From assembly GCA_036733985.1 (NCBI GenBank), contig DAIMZM010000076.1, positions 1 through 12,088 of the forward strand: 12,088 nt of DNA, in the 5' to 3' direction. Below, in pieces: positions 1 through 6,382 of the stretch. The position numbers were made by a program, and so were the translations under genes. The notes under the pieces are model-generated. The model saw nothing but the letters and a program-made list of their open reading frames with translations, had not been told where the DNA came from and did no database searches. Every line of letters begins with the position of its first letter. The first letter of the stretch is position 1. The DNA is from DAIMZM01 sp036733985. Lineage in GTDB: Bacteria > Bacillota > Dehalobacteriia > UBA4068.

Positions 1-1420
1 CGACGTGGCCGGCATGGGCGCGGACCTGTTCGATTCCAATGTGGCGGCCATGGCTGCCGCCCTGGTTCTGGCCGCTTCCATCGATAACTTCATCGGCGGC
101 CTGATCAATGTTTCCATGGTCTTCTGCTTTGCCGCCTTAGGGCTGCTGGCTTCCATCATCGGCGTCATCACCGCCCGTATCGGCAAGAACGGCAACCCCA
201 CCAAGGCCCTGAATTCCAGCACCTATGTGACCACGGCCATTTATATCGTGCTGACCGCCATCGCCACCGCTGCCTTTGGCTTTGAGTGGCAGATTTGGGG
301 CGCTTGCGTGGTCGGCCTGATGGTTGGCGTGATTATCGGCGTTACCACCGATTATTTCACCGACGACTCCAAGAAGCCGGTGCATTTCGTGGCTAAGGCC
401 AGCAAATCCGGGCCTGCTTTCACCATTCTTTCCGGTATTTCCTACGGCCTGCTCAGCGTGCTGCCCGCCATGATCGGCATTGGCGTTTCCGCCCTGGCGG
501 CTTACAAGCTCTGCGAGCCCATCAATGCCGCTTATGCCCTGGAATACGCTTTGTTCGGTATCTCCATGGCCGCAGTGGGCATGCTCTCCATCGTCGGCAT
601 GATCGTCAGCAACGACGCTTACGGCCCCATTGTGGACAATGCCCGGGGCCTGGCTGAAATGGGCGGCCTGGGCGAAAAAGTCCTGGCCATCACCGATGAG
701 CTGGATTCCGCTGGCAATACGGTCAAAGCCGTCACCAAGGGCTTTGCCATTTCCGCGGCGGGCCTTACGGTGATCGCCCTGCTGGGCGCGTTTATGAGCG
801 AGGTCAATACCGCCGCCGCCGAGCTGGGCCTGGCCGGCATCCGCAATTTCGATATCATGGATCCCCTGGTTTTCTTCGGCCTTTTGGTAGGCGCGGCCAT
901 CCCGGCAGTGTTCTCCGCCATGCTGATGTTGGGCGTTGACCGGAATGCCCAGCGTATGGTAGCGGAAATCCATCGTCAGTTTATTGAAATAATTGGACTC
1001 AAAGAAGGTAAACCCGGTATTTTCCCCGAATATGACAAATGTATTGAAATTGCTACGACCGGCGCGATTAAAGAACTTATCCCCGCGGGCCTGATGGCTA
1101 TCGTTGCCACCCTTGTTGTTGGTTTTGTGGGCGGCGTGACAGCCTTGGGCGGTTTCCTGTGCGGTAATATTGTCAGCGGCTTATTATTTGCGCTGTTCAT
1201 GAGCAATTCCGGCGGCTTGTGGGATAACTCCAAGAAATATGTGGAATCCGGGCACGAAGGCGGCAAGGGTTCTACTGCCCATAAGGCTGCCGTGGTTGGC
1301 GACACGGTTGGCGACCCCTTTAAGGATACGGCCGGCCCTTCCATCAATACGCAGATCACCGTGGTGTCTCTGGTATCTTCTTTGATGTCCACGCTGTTCT
1401 TAACGCTTTCAATATTTTAA
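1..1420 (+). CDS. hppA: K+-independent H+-translocating membrane pyrophosphatase, C-terminal part
   Basis: Integral membrane enzyme that hydrolyses pyrophosphate and pumps protons. The reading frame is open at the window start, so the gene begins upstream; about 472 of an expected 650-700 residues are present. The first residues (DVAGMGADLF) match the conserved loop after the catalytic DNVGDN motif, which itself lies outside the window. Also visible are the SNDAYGPIVDNA segment, the GNTVKAVTKGFA segment and the C-terminal GDTVGDPFKDTAGPS motif. Family knowledge: Ala and Gly at two positions of the GNTxxAxx segment mark K+-dependent enzymes, while Lys and Thr mark K+-independent ones. Here they are Lys (codon 725-727) and Thr (734-736), so a K+-independent H+ pump is predicted. 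It is followed after 15 bases by the decarboxylase beta subunit gene, so the two are probably cotranscribed. Confidence 0.95.
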   Translation, partial: DVAGMGADLFDSNVAAMAAALVLAASIDNFIGGLINVSMVFCFAALGLLASIIGVITARIGKNGNPTKALNSSTYVTTAIYIVLTAIATAAFGFEWQIWGACVVGLMVGVIIGVTTDYFTDDSKKPVHFVAKASKSGPAFTILSGISYGLLSVLPAMIGIGVSALAAYKLCEPINAAYALEYALFGISMAAVGMLSIVGMIVSNDAYGPIVDNARGLAEMGGLGEKVLAITDELDSAGNTVKAVTKGFAISAAGLTVIALLGAFMSEVNTAAAELGLAGIRNFDIMDPLVFFGLLVGAAIPAVFSAMLMLGVDRNAQRMVAEIHRQFIEIIGLKEGKPGIFPEYDKCIEIATTGAIKELIPAGLMAIVATLVVGFVGGVTALGGFLCGNIVSGLLFALFMSNSGGLWDNSKKYVESGHEGGKGSTAHKAAVVGDTVGDPFKDTAGPSINTQITVVSLVSSLMSTLFLTLSIF

Positions 1421-1435
1421 TGAGGGGTAGTGACG

Positions 1436-2545
1436 ATGGAAGCAATCTTTGAAAATGTGCTGAACATTCAATGGCAACAGGTTGTGATGTGGGCTATTGG
1501 CGCGATCCTGGTTTATCTGGCGATCAAGAAGGACATGGAGCCAACTTTATTGCTCCCCATGGGCTTTGGCGCGATTCTGGTCAATTTGCCCTTGTCCGGC
1601 GCCGTCACCCAAGGGGCTGAAGTCGGGATTCTCAATGTCTTGTTCAATGCCGGTATCGCCAATGAGCTGTTTCCCTTACTGCTGTTCATCGGTATCGGCG
1701 CCATGATCGATTTCGGACCCTTGCTTTCCAATCCGAAGCTGATGCTGTTCGGCGCGGCAGCCCAGTTTGGTATTTTCTTCACCCTGGCCATGGCCACCCT
1801 GCTGGGTTTCGACCTGAAAGACGCCGCCTCTATCGCCATCATTGGCGCTGCGGACGGACCCACCTCGATTTTCGTCGCTAACTATTTCCACTCTAATTAT
1901 TTGGGGCCAATCATGGTGGCGGCCTATTCGTACATGGCCCTGGTACCGATTGTGCAGCCCCCGGTCATCAAGGCGATCACCAGCAGAAAAGAGCGGCTGA
2001 TCCGCATGGAGAGCAAGAATACGCAGGTGACCAAAACCACCCGCATCCTCTTCCCCCTCGTGGTGACGGCGGTAGCCGGTATTGTGGCGCCCCGTTCCGT
2101 GGCCCTGATCGGCTTTCTGATGTTCGGCAACCTGATCCGGGAATGCGGCGTGCTGAACTCCCTGTCGGAAACGGCGCAAAACGCCCTGGCGAACCTGATT
2201 ACCCTGCTCTTAGGCCTCACCGTGGCTTCACAAATGACCGCGGAAGCTTTCGTCAGATTGGATACCCTGATGATCCTGGCCCTGGGCCTGGTGGCCTTCA
2301 TCTTCGACACCATCGGCGGCGTGTTCTTTGCCAAGCTGCTGAACCTGTTCCTGAAGCATAAGATCAATCCCATGATCGGCGCTTGCGGTATTTCCGCTTT
2401 CCCCATGTCCTCCCGGGTCATCTACAAAATGGGGCTGGCTGAGGATAATCAGAACTTCCTGCTTATGCATGCGGTGGGCGTCAACGTTTCCGGCCAGATC
2501 GCTTCAGTTATCGCCGGCGGCATGATCCTTACATTCTTCGGTTAA
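1436..2545 (+). CDS. oadB: Na+-translocating decarboxylase beta subunit (OadB/GcdB/MmdB family)
   Basis: A 369-residue multi-span membrane protein, the usual length for the beta subunit of biotin-dependent oxaloacetate, glutaconyl-CoA or methylmalonyl-CoA decarboxylases. This subunit removes CO2 from carboxybiotin and exports Na+. Diagnostic segments are GAADGPTSIF (its Asp matches the essential Asp203 of Klebsiella OadB), VAAYSYMALVPIVQPP, and near the C-terminus GVNVSGQIASVIAGG with the conserved Asn and Ser. The ATG at 1436 is chosen over the in-frame GTG at 1430 because GAGGGG at 1422-1427 sits 8 bases before the ATG but only 2 before the GTG. No alpha or biotin-carrier subunit lies in the window, so the substrate cannot be told and the symbol denotes the family only. 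It lies 15 bases after hppA and 18 before the 47-residue gene. Confidence 0.92.
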   Translation: MEAIFENVLNIQWQQVVMWAIGAILVYLAIKKDMEPTLLLPMGFGAILVNLPLSGAVTQGAEVGILNVLFNAGIANELFPLLLFIGIGAMIDFGPLLSNPKLMLFGAAAQFGIFFTLAMATLLGFDLKDAASIAIIGAADGPTSIFVANYFHSNYLGPIMVAAYSYMALVPIVQPPVIKAITSRKERLIRMESKNTQVTKTTRILFPLVVTAVAGIVAPRSVALIGFLMFGNLIRECGVLNSLSETAQNALANLITLLLGLTVASQMTAEAFVRLDTLMILALGLVAFIFDTIGGVFFAKLLNLFLKHKINPMIGACGISAFPMSSRVIYKMGLAEDNQNFLLMHAVGVNVSGQIASVIAGGMILTFFG

Positions 2546-2563
2546 GGGAAAGGAGCTGACCAT

Positions 2564-2707
2564 ATGTTACCGACTGATCCCGCGGGCCTGTTCTTCTACA
2601 CCCTGCCCTATCTGGGCAAAGGCTTTCTCGGCATCTTTATCGTCACCCTGATCCTGATCTTGAGCATCCTGGTGCTGAACAAGGTCACGTCCAAGGCCAA
2701 GAACTAA
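2564..2707 (+). CDS. 47-residue single-span membrane protein, putative small subunit of the decarboxylase
   Basis: A complete small gene with ATG, TAA stop and a strong ribosome binding site (AAAGGAG, about 8 bases upstream). The product starts MLPTDPAGLFFYTLPYLGKG, has one hydrophobic segment at about residues 18-39, and ends in a Lys-rich tail (NKVTSKAKN). By the positive-inside rule the C-terminus should be cytoplasmic. It follows the beta subunit gene by 18 bases and is the last gene before the terminator. Na+-pumping decarboxylases use small one-span subunits (OadG/gamma, MmdE/epsilon) to assemble the complex, so an OadG-related accessory role is likely. That rests on size, topology and position rather than on a catalytic motif. 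It lacks the His-rich tail of classical OadG. Confidence 0.75.
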   Translation: MLPTDPAGLFFYTLPYLGKGFLGIFIVTLILILSILVLNKVTSKAKN

Positions 2708-2727
2708 GCCTGGTGCAGGGTAAAACA

Positions 2728-2781
2728 AACGTCTAAAACAAGGGGCTTCCTAATATTAGGAAGCCCCTTGTTTTAGACGTT
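2728..2781. terminator. Bidirectional Rho-independent terminator, perfect 54-bp palindrome
   Basis: Two 27-base arms (2728-2754 and 2755-2781) are exactly complementary about the centre CCTAATATTAGG. The GC-rich core AAGGGGCTTCC/GGAAGCCCCTT is flanked by CTTGTTTT on the right and AAAACAAG on the left, so a U-rich run follows the stem on either strand. It lies between the convergent genes ending at 2707 (+) and 2816 (-), as expected for a shared terminator of both operons. Confidence 0.93.
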
Positions 2782-2815
2782 CCCAGGCTGAAAACGGCGG
2801 CCTGGCCAAGGAATT

Positions 2816-3526
2816 TTAATCCTCCTCAGCCATGCGGTAACCCACGCCCATCTCGGTAAAAATATACCGGGGCAAAGCCGGGTTCGGCTCGATTTTCCGG
2901 CGGATATTGGCCATATTGACCCTAAGGATCTGATTATCGCCGCCAAAATTGGGGCCCCAAACCGCCCGGATAATATGGTCATAAGTCAGCACCCGTCCCG
3001 CGTGCCGGGCCAGCAGGGCCAGGATTTTATATTCGTTCTGGGTCAGGCGGGCGTCCGCGCCGTCCACATAGGCCCGGCGCTTATTATAATCCACAGAGAG
3101 GCTGCCGCAGTGGAACAGGCCCGCCACGGGCATTTCCAGGGCAGCCACATTGGCTTCGGCATGCCGGAGCGCCGTGCGGATCCTGGCCAATAATTCAGCG
3201 CTGCCAAAGGGCTTGGTCACATAATCATCCGCGCCGGCGTCCAGGGCCGTCACCTTATCCTTCTCATGGCAGCGGGCGGAAACCACAATAATGGGGATCC
3301 GGGACCAATCCCGCACGGATTTAATGATGCTGTTGCCATCCACATCCGGCAGACCCAGATCCAGCAGGATCAGATCCGGGCAATGGGAGGTGATCATCAT
3401 CATGCCGTCCACCCCATCCTTGGCCCGGATCACGCCGTAGCCGTTGGCGCTTAAGATGGTATTGAGGAAATTGCCGATACCGGTATCATCCTCAATCACT
3501 AAAATCGTATAATTGCTATTCTTCAT
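2816..3526 (-). CDS. KdpE/OmpR-like response regulator
   Basis: A 236-residue cytoplasmic transcription regulator. The N-terminal receiver domain (about 6-118) has the acidic pair Asp13/Asp14 region, phospho-acceptor Asp56 in LILLDLGLPD, Ser83 and Lys105 (the KPF motif). The C-terminal winged helix (about 138-234) carries the OmpR-class segments LTQNEYKILALL and the ending TEMGVGYRM. The start at 3526 is preferred to the longer frame because it gives the normal receiver start (NYTILVIEDD) and has GGAG about 7 bases upstream. It overlaps the end of the kinase gene by 11 bases, so the two are translationally coupled. The closest named family is KdpE, but no K+-transport gene is in view, so the target genes are unknown. 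The two repeat arrays between 4671 and 4834 are candidate binding sites. Confidence 0.92.
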   Translation of the reverse strand: MKNSNYTILVIEDDTGIGNFLNTILSANGYGVIRAKDGVDGMMMITSHCPDLILLDLGLPDVDGNSIIKSVRDWSRIPIIVVSARCHEKDKVTALDAGADDYVTKPFGSAELLARIRTALRHAEANVAALEMPVAGLFHCGSLSVDYNKRRAYVDGADARLTQNEYKILALLARHAGRVLTYDHIIRAVWGPNFGGDNQILRVNMANIRRKIEPNPALPRYIFTEMGVGYRMAEED

Positions 3527-4541
3527 CACAATTCTCCAAAGCTGCCAGTTCAAAGCTGAAGCTGGCGCCGCCCTCCGGATTATTGGCAGCCCAGATCCGC
3601 CCGGCATGGGCCTGGATAATGCCGGCGCAGACCTTTAGCCCCAGGCCCATCCGCCGGCCCGCCCCAGCCGGGCCCAGGCCGGGCAAATCTTCCGCAAAAA
3701 GGCGGGGCAAGAGGGCCGGGTCCAGGCCCGCCCCATTATCCCGGACCGTGAAAACCGCCTTTTGGCCAACAACCGCCACTTCCAGCCGGATGCTGCTGAC
3801 GGTCTCTCCATGCAGCGCGGCGTTTTCCAGCAGATTGATCAGCACTTGACGGATCAGGATCCCGTCCACAGCCAGCCAGACCGGCTGGGCCGGCATCCGG
3901 ACGCTGACAGCAATAGCAGGGAAACGGCGCTTGAATTGCTCCAGGGCCCCGGCCAGGATCTCCTCCGCCGCTTCCGGGCCTTGATTGAGGCCGGCCTGGC
4001 CGGTGATCCGGCTGAGGGCCAGAATATTTTCAGACAGGCGGGTCAGCCATTGGGTTTCGTCCTGAGCAGCCTTGAGCAGATCCAGCCTTTCCCGGCCGCT
4101 CAATTCCCCCTCTTTTTCCACCGCAGCCTCCAGCGCGCCGGAAATGGCCGTAAGCGGGCTGCGAAAATCATGGGCCAAGGCCCGGATCAAGTCCGGCTCC
4201 GCCAGGGTCTTGGCCTTGGGCCCGGCTGGGGCCGGGGCTGGGCCAAAGAGGAAAGCCAGAGCCAGCCAGCACAGGCAGCTGACGGCCCATACCCCCGCTT
4301 TAGGGCCCAGGCCGGGCAAATCCGCCAGGGCCAGCAGGCCTGCGCCCAGCAGCGCTACCGCGGCGCCCCAAAAATAGCCCAAGCTCAGGCGGGCCGCCAG
4401 CGCCACGGCCAGGGCCCAGAGTAAAAGACCCAGGCCGCCCAGGCCCAGCCGGTTCAGAAGCAGCCAGATCAGGCAGGCGGCAGCGGAAATCCCCAGCGTC
4501 CGTAAAGCATCCCGGACCGTCAAAACAAAAGCCTGTTTCAT
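3516..4541 (-). CDS. KdpD-type sensor histidine kinase lacking the KdpD sensor domain
   Basis: A 341-residue inner-membrane kinase. Residues about 13-100 form four closely packed hydrophobic spans like the DUF4118 membrane block of KdpD. The H-box is RALAHDFRSPL with His124, the N-box is QVLINLLENAALHG with Asn240, the G1 box is DNGAG (268-272), and the G2 region is GLGL (299-302), followed by the KdpD-like AANNPEGGASFSF. Classical KdpD is near 900 residues with a cytoplasmic ATP-binding/USP sensor region; that region is absent here, so this is the short form. The start is supported by GGGGAGGTG (4549-4557) 7 bases upstream. It is the first gene of the - strand operon and is coupled to the regulator. 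The signal sensed is unknown, and control of the divergent tat-led operon is possible but unproven. Confidence 0.9.
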   Translation of the reverse strand: MKQAFVLTVRDALRTLGISAAACLIWLLLNRLGLGGLGLLLWALAVALAARLSLGYFWGAAVALLGAGLLALADLPGLGPKAGVWAVSCLCWLALAFLFGPAPAPAGPKAKTLAEPDLIRALAHDFRSPLTAISGALEAAVEKEGELSGRERLDLLKAAQDETQWLTRLSENILALSRITGQAGLNQGPEAAEEILAGALEQFKRRFPAIAVSVRMPAQPVWLAVDGILIRQVLINLLENAALHGETVSSIRLEVAVVGQKAVFTVRDNGAGLDPALLPRLFAEDLPGLGPAGAGRRMGLGLKVCAGIIQAHAGRIWAANNPEGGASFSFELAALENCDEE

Positions 4542-4670
4542 GCGCCTGCACCTCCCCGGGCCTGGCCTGGCCGGAGGGACGCGATGAGTCCCAGCGCCCC
4601 TAGCAGCCGGAAAGCCCCCCGGTCACTGGCGGCGCTGGCCCATAGATCAAAATTCCAGCCAGTATATCAT

Positions 4671-4690
4671 TATCACCTAGTATCACCTAT
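4671..4690 (-). repeat. Tandem 10-bp direct repeat over the kinase promoter, candidate regulator site
   Basis: On the - strand TAGGTGATAC is directly followed by TAGGTGATAA (+ strand TATCACCTAG, TATCACCTAT... read as two 10-base units). They match at nine of ten positions. Direct repeats spaced by about one helical turn are the usual binding site form for OmpR/PhoB/KdpE regulators. The pair overlaps the -10 element and the likely transcription start of the kinase-regulator operon, which suits negative autoregulation. The binding protein is an inference. Confidence 0.55.
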
Positions 4691-4717
4691 CATACCACGC
4701 TTTGCCGGTAAATGCAA
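4689..4717 (-). promoter_or_regulatory. Promoter of the kinase-regulator operon
   Basis: On the - strand there is a -35 element TTGCAT (4717-4712), a 17-base spacer and a -10 element TATGAT (4694-4689). This is a good sigma70/sigmaA-type match at ideal spacing. Transcription would start near 4682, giving a leader of about 140 bases before the kinase start. Confidence 0.65.
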
Positions 4718-4777
4718 ATGGCAGGGCTGGAAAAGCCGGGCCGGAGGCTCCCTTTTCCCAACCCGGGCAGCGGGCTT

Positions 4778-4834
4778 CGATTCTCTTTACCTTATTCAAT
4801 TCTCTTTAGCTTATGCGATTCTCTTTAGCTTAAT
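4778..4834 (+). repeat. Three 19-bp tandem repeats upstream of the tat-led operon promoter
   Basis: Three consecutive 19-base units start at 4778, 4797 and 4816. They share the core ATTCTCTTTA (starting at 4780, 4799 and 4818) followed by G/C-CTTA. The array ends 2 bases before the -35 hexamer at 4837. An exact, non-coding repeat array at that position looks like the binding site of a transcription activator or repressor; an AT-rich UP-like effect is an alternative. The units differ in sequence from the 10-bp repeats at 4671-4690. Confidence 0.75.
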
Positions 4835-4836
4835 CA

Positions 4837-4865
4837 TTGACAAATAGGCTAAAAGTCAATACAAT
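4837..4865 (+). promoter_or_regulatory. Strong promoter of the tat-led operon
   Basis: A consensus -35 TTGACA (4837-4842), a spacer of exactly 17 bases and -10 TACAAT (4860-4865) form a near-perfect housekeeping-type promoter. Transcription would begin near 4872, about 73 bases before tatA. As the genes that follow are packed without gaps to the window end, this promoter probably drives all of them. ATTGAC (4836-4841) and GTCAAT (4855-4860) form an inverted repeat overlapping the promoter, which might be an operator but may be chance. Confidence 0.8.
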
Positions 4866-4905
4866 AAAATTCAGTATAAACTATGTTAATTTTTCCCAAT
4901 AAACA

Positions 4906-4918
4906 GACGCGAAGCGTC
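4906..4918 (+). other. Small hairpin in the tatA leader
   Basis: GACGC, a GAA loop and GCGTC form a perfect 5-bp GC-rich stem in the untranslated leader, 27 bases before tatA. There is no T-run after it, so it is not a terminator. It might stabilise the mRNA 5' region or be chance. Confidence 0.3.
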
Positions 4919-4944
4919 ATTGACGCGGATGGGGGTTGATACAT

Positions 4945-5145
4945 ATGTTTGGCATCGGCTTACCCGAACTGCTGATCATCCTGGCGGTGGTTTTGATCTT
5001 TGTCGGCCCCAAGAAGCTGCCGGCCGTGGGCTCTGCCCTGGGCAAGGCTCTGCGGGAATTCCGCGGCGCCTTCAGCGATAAAGCCGGCGTCCAGGCGGAA
5101 ACAGAGGCTGCCGGCGAAGATCGGGCAGGCGACGGCACAGGCTGA
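4945..5145 (+). CDS. tatA: Twin-arginine translocase pore protein TatA
   Basis: A 66-residue protein of the TatA/E family, which forms the pore or membrane-thinning assembly of the Tat pathway for folded proteins. It has the short N-terminal span MFGIGLPELLIILAVVLIFV, the hinge GPKKLP, an amphipathic helix (AVGSALGKALREFRGAF) and an acidic flexible tail from about residue 44. The ATG at 4945 is chosen over the in-frame TTG at 4936 because it gives the normal TatA N-terminus. The ribosome binding site is modest (GGGGG, 9 bases upstream). It is the first gene after the strong promoter, and its stop overlaps the start of the next gene by one base (TGATG). The order tatA-tatC-tatC followed by a Tat-signal gene indicates a Tat system dedicated to this locus. 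Confidence 0.92.
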   Translation: MFGIGLPELLIILAVVLIFVGPKKLPAVGSALGKALREFRGAFSDKAGVQAETEAAGEDRAGDGTG

Positions 5146-5840
5146 TGGATAACCTACAGGCTCTGGCCAGCCGTTGGCGGGGCCGGATCATCCGCCTGGC
5201 CCTGCTCTTTATTTTGCTGGCCGCTGCCTGCTACCCCCTGTCTCCCCTGCTTATTGCCGACCTGGCCGGCCTGCTGCCTGGGCGGCTGTATCAAACCATG
5301 GTGGCGGAAGCCCTCTGGGCCCGGCTGCTGCTCTGCCTGGCCATTGCCGCAACCGCCACAGCCGCCGGCCTCTTGCTGCTGGTGCTGAAAGCCTTGAAAC
5401 AGCCAAAAGCCCCGGGCTGGGCCGGGCTGAGCCTGCTGCTGTTCAGCGGCGGCGCGGCCTTTGCCCGCCTGGCCGTGCTGCCCCCGGCCATCCCCATGCT
5501 GGCCCAGATCTTAGGCAGGGATTATCCGCTGCATATCACCATTTCCGGCTATATTTCCTTTTGCCTGCTGTTCATGATCATCACCGGCCTGCTCTTCCAG
5601 GAACCCCTCTTGGCCCTGATCCTTTACCGGGCCGGGCTGGTAGAGGCCCAAACCCTCCGCCGCCAGCGGAAGGCGGTCTATTTGCTGACGCTGATCCTGA
5701 TGGCCATCCTCACCCCCACCCAGGACGCCCTGACCCTGCTCCTGGTGATGCTGCCCTTTGCCGGGCTTTATGAGCTCTCCATACTCTGGCTGGCCTTGCT
5801 GGGCCGGGCCAAGGCCAAGGAGGATGCGGCCCATGGATAA
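5145..5840 (+). CDS. tatC: TatC-like protein 1, conserved C-terminal half, divergent N-terminus
   Basis: A 231-residue protein with about six hydrophobic spans, the topology and length of TatC, the Tat signal-receptor subunit. The C-terminal half is typical: ISGYISF, the FQEPL segment (Phe151, Glu153, Pro154; compare FEVP of E. coli), LRRQRK, LTPTQD (189-194) and the final LYELSI span. The N-terminal half is not typical: the cytoplasmic motif HLxELRxRL is absent (MDNLQALASRWRGRII takes its place), and the first cytoplasmic loop lacks the PxxxxHERR-type sequence and its key Glu. These missing parts are present in the next gene. It overlaps tatA by 1 base and the next gene by 8. It probably works as a heteromeric partner of TatC-like protein 2. 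Confidence 0.85.
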   Translation: MDNLQALASRWRGRIIRLALLFILLAAACYPLSPLLIADLAGLLPGRLYQTMVAEALWARLLLCLAIAATATAAGLLLLVLKALKQPKAPGWAGLSLLLFSGGAAFARLAVLPPAIPMLAQILGRDYPLHITISGYISFCLLFMIITGLLFQEPLLALILYRAGLVEAQTLRRQRKAVYLLTLILMAILTPTQDALTLLLVMLPFAGLYELSILWLALLGRAKAKEDAAHG

Positions 5841-6381
5841 GGATCTGTCCCTGGAAGACCATCTGGCGGAATTGCGCCGCCGCTTGCTGATTTGCCTGCT
5901 GGCCCTGGTACTCCTGCTGATCCCGGCCTTTCTGGCCACCCCCCTGGTGCTGCCCCGGATTTTTCAGCCCCTGAGCCGTTTCGGCTATCAGGCGCATCTT
6001 TACCAGATCACCGACGGCCTGCTGCTCCGGCTGCGTCTGGCCTTGCTCTTGGATATCACGCTGCTTTCCCCTCTGCTGCTCCTGGAAGCGCTGCGCTTTG
6101 CCTGGCCCGGCCTCTGGCCTGGGGAAAGGCGGAGCCTGCTGCTGTTCGCTTTATTGGCGGGCTTCCTGTTTAGCGCAGGGGTCTTGCTCTTTATCCTGAA
6201 GCTGACCCCTCTTTTTGTGGCTGTCTGGCATCATCACGGCAATACGGCCGGAGCCGTTATTTCCGCCGCCGCCTACTATACGGTTTGGCAAACCGCCGCC
6301 CTGGTCAGCGGCCTGGCCTGCTGCCTGCCCGCTTTACTGTTTCCCGGCCTAAGGCTGCATAAATCGCTGGAGGAGAACTGA
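5833..6381 (+). CDS. tatC: TatC-like protein 2, conserved N-terminal part, lacks last two spans
   Basis: A 182-residue membrane protein. The N-terminus carries the TatC hallmark HLAELRRRL (10-18; Glu13 and Arg15 match Glu15 and Arg17 of E. coli TatC). The first cytoplasmic loop has WPGLWPGERR with Glu98, matching Glu103 of the HERR motif. These two sites bind the twin-arginine motif in known TatC proteins. The protein ends soon after the fourth span (about 147-170), so spans 5 and 6 and the C-terminal motifs are missing; TatC is usually 230-260 residues. The ATG at 5833 starts inside the end of the preceding gene (8-base overlap); the longer frame from 5758 adds only sequence from the other gene's frame. 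It is likely the signal-recognising half of a two-protein TatC. Confidence 0.85.
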   Translation: MDKDLSLEDHLAELRRRLLICLLALVLLLIPAFLATPLVLPRIFQPLSRFGYQAHLYQITDGLLLRLRLALLLDITLLSPLLLLEALRFAWPGLWPGERRSLLLFALLAGFLFSAGVLLFILKLTPLFVAVWHHHGNTAGAVISAAAYYTVWQTAALVSGLACCLPALLFPGLRLHKSLEEN

Positions 6382-6382
6382 T

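Larger units (their letters stand above)
4542..4944. other. Divergent intergenic control region
   Basis: This 403-base stretch separates the divergent kinase and tatA genes. The part next to the kinase (about 4542-4650) is GC-rich and would be the leader of the - strand transcript. The parts at about 4641-4700 and 4776-4905 are clearly AT-rich against the neighbouring genes. It holds one promoter per strand and two sets of tandem repeats, listed separately. I see no convincing tRNA, riboswitch or credible gene in it. Confidence 0.8.

Noticed and set aside
137..973. Long antisense frame inside the pyrophosphatase gene
   Set aside because: It is a by-product of GC-rich codon use: the sense frame has clear family motifs, while the antisense product is His/Gly/Gln-rich with no recognisable domain. 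The same holds for the antisense frames under the other genes.
3670..4322. Exact 20-base repeat inside the kinase gene (3670-3689 and 4303-4322)
   Set aside because: Both copies code for Asp-Leu-Pro-Gly-Leu-Gly-Pro in the same frame, in a gene with strong codon bias. I see no flanking structure that would make it a mobile or regulatory element.
2816..4541. A Kdp potassium-uptake locus
   Set aside because: The regulator pair is Kdp-like, but kdpF, A, B or C are not in the window and the kinase lacks the KdpD sensor domain.
4584..4847. 87-codon + strand frame with a GGAGGG before its ATG
   Set aside because: It runs through the - strand promoter and the 19-bp repeat array. Its C-terminal half is only the translation of those repeats, and it resembles no protein I know.
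5145..6381. The two TatC-like frames as one tatC broken by a frameshift
   Set aside because: The protein with the C-terminal motifs comes first and the one with the N-terminal motifs second. A frameshift in one gene would give the opposite order. Each also has its own start and several spans of its own.
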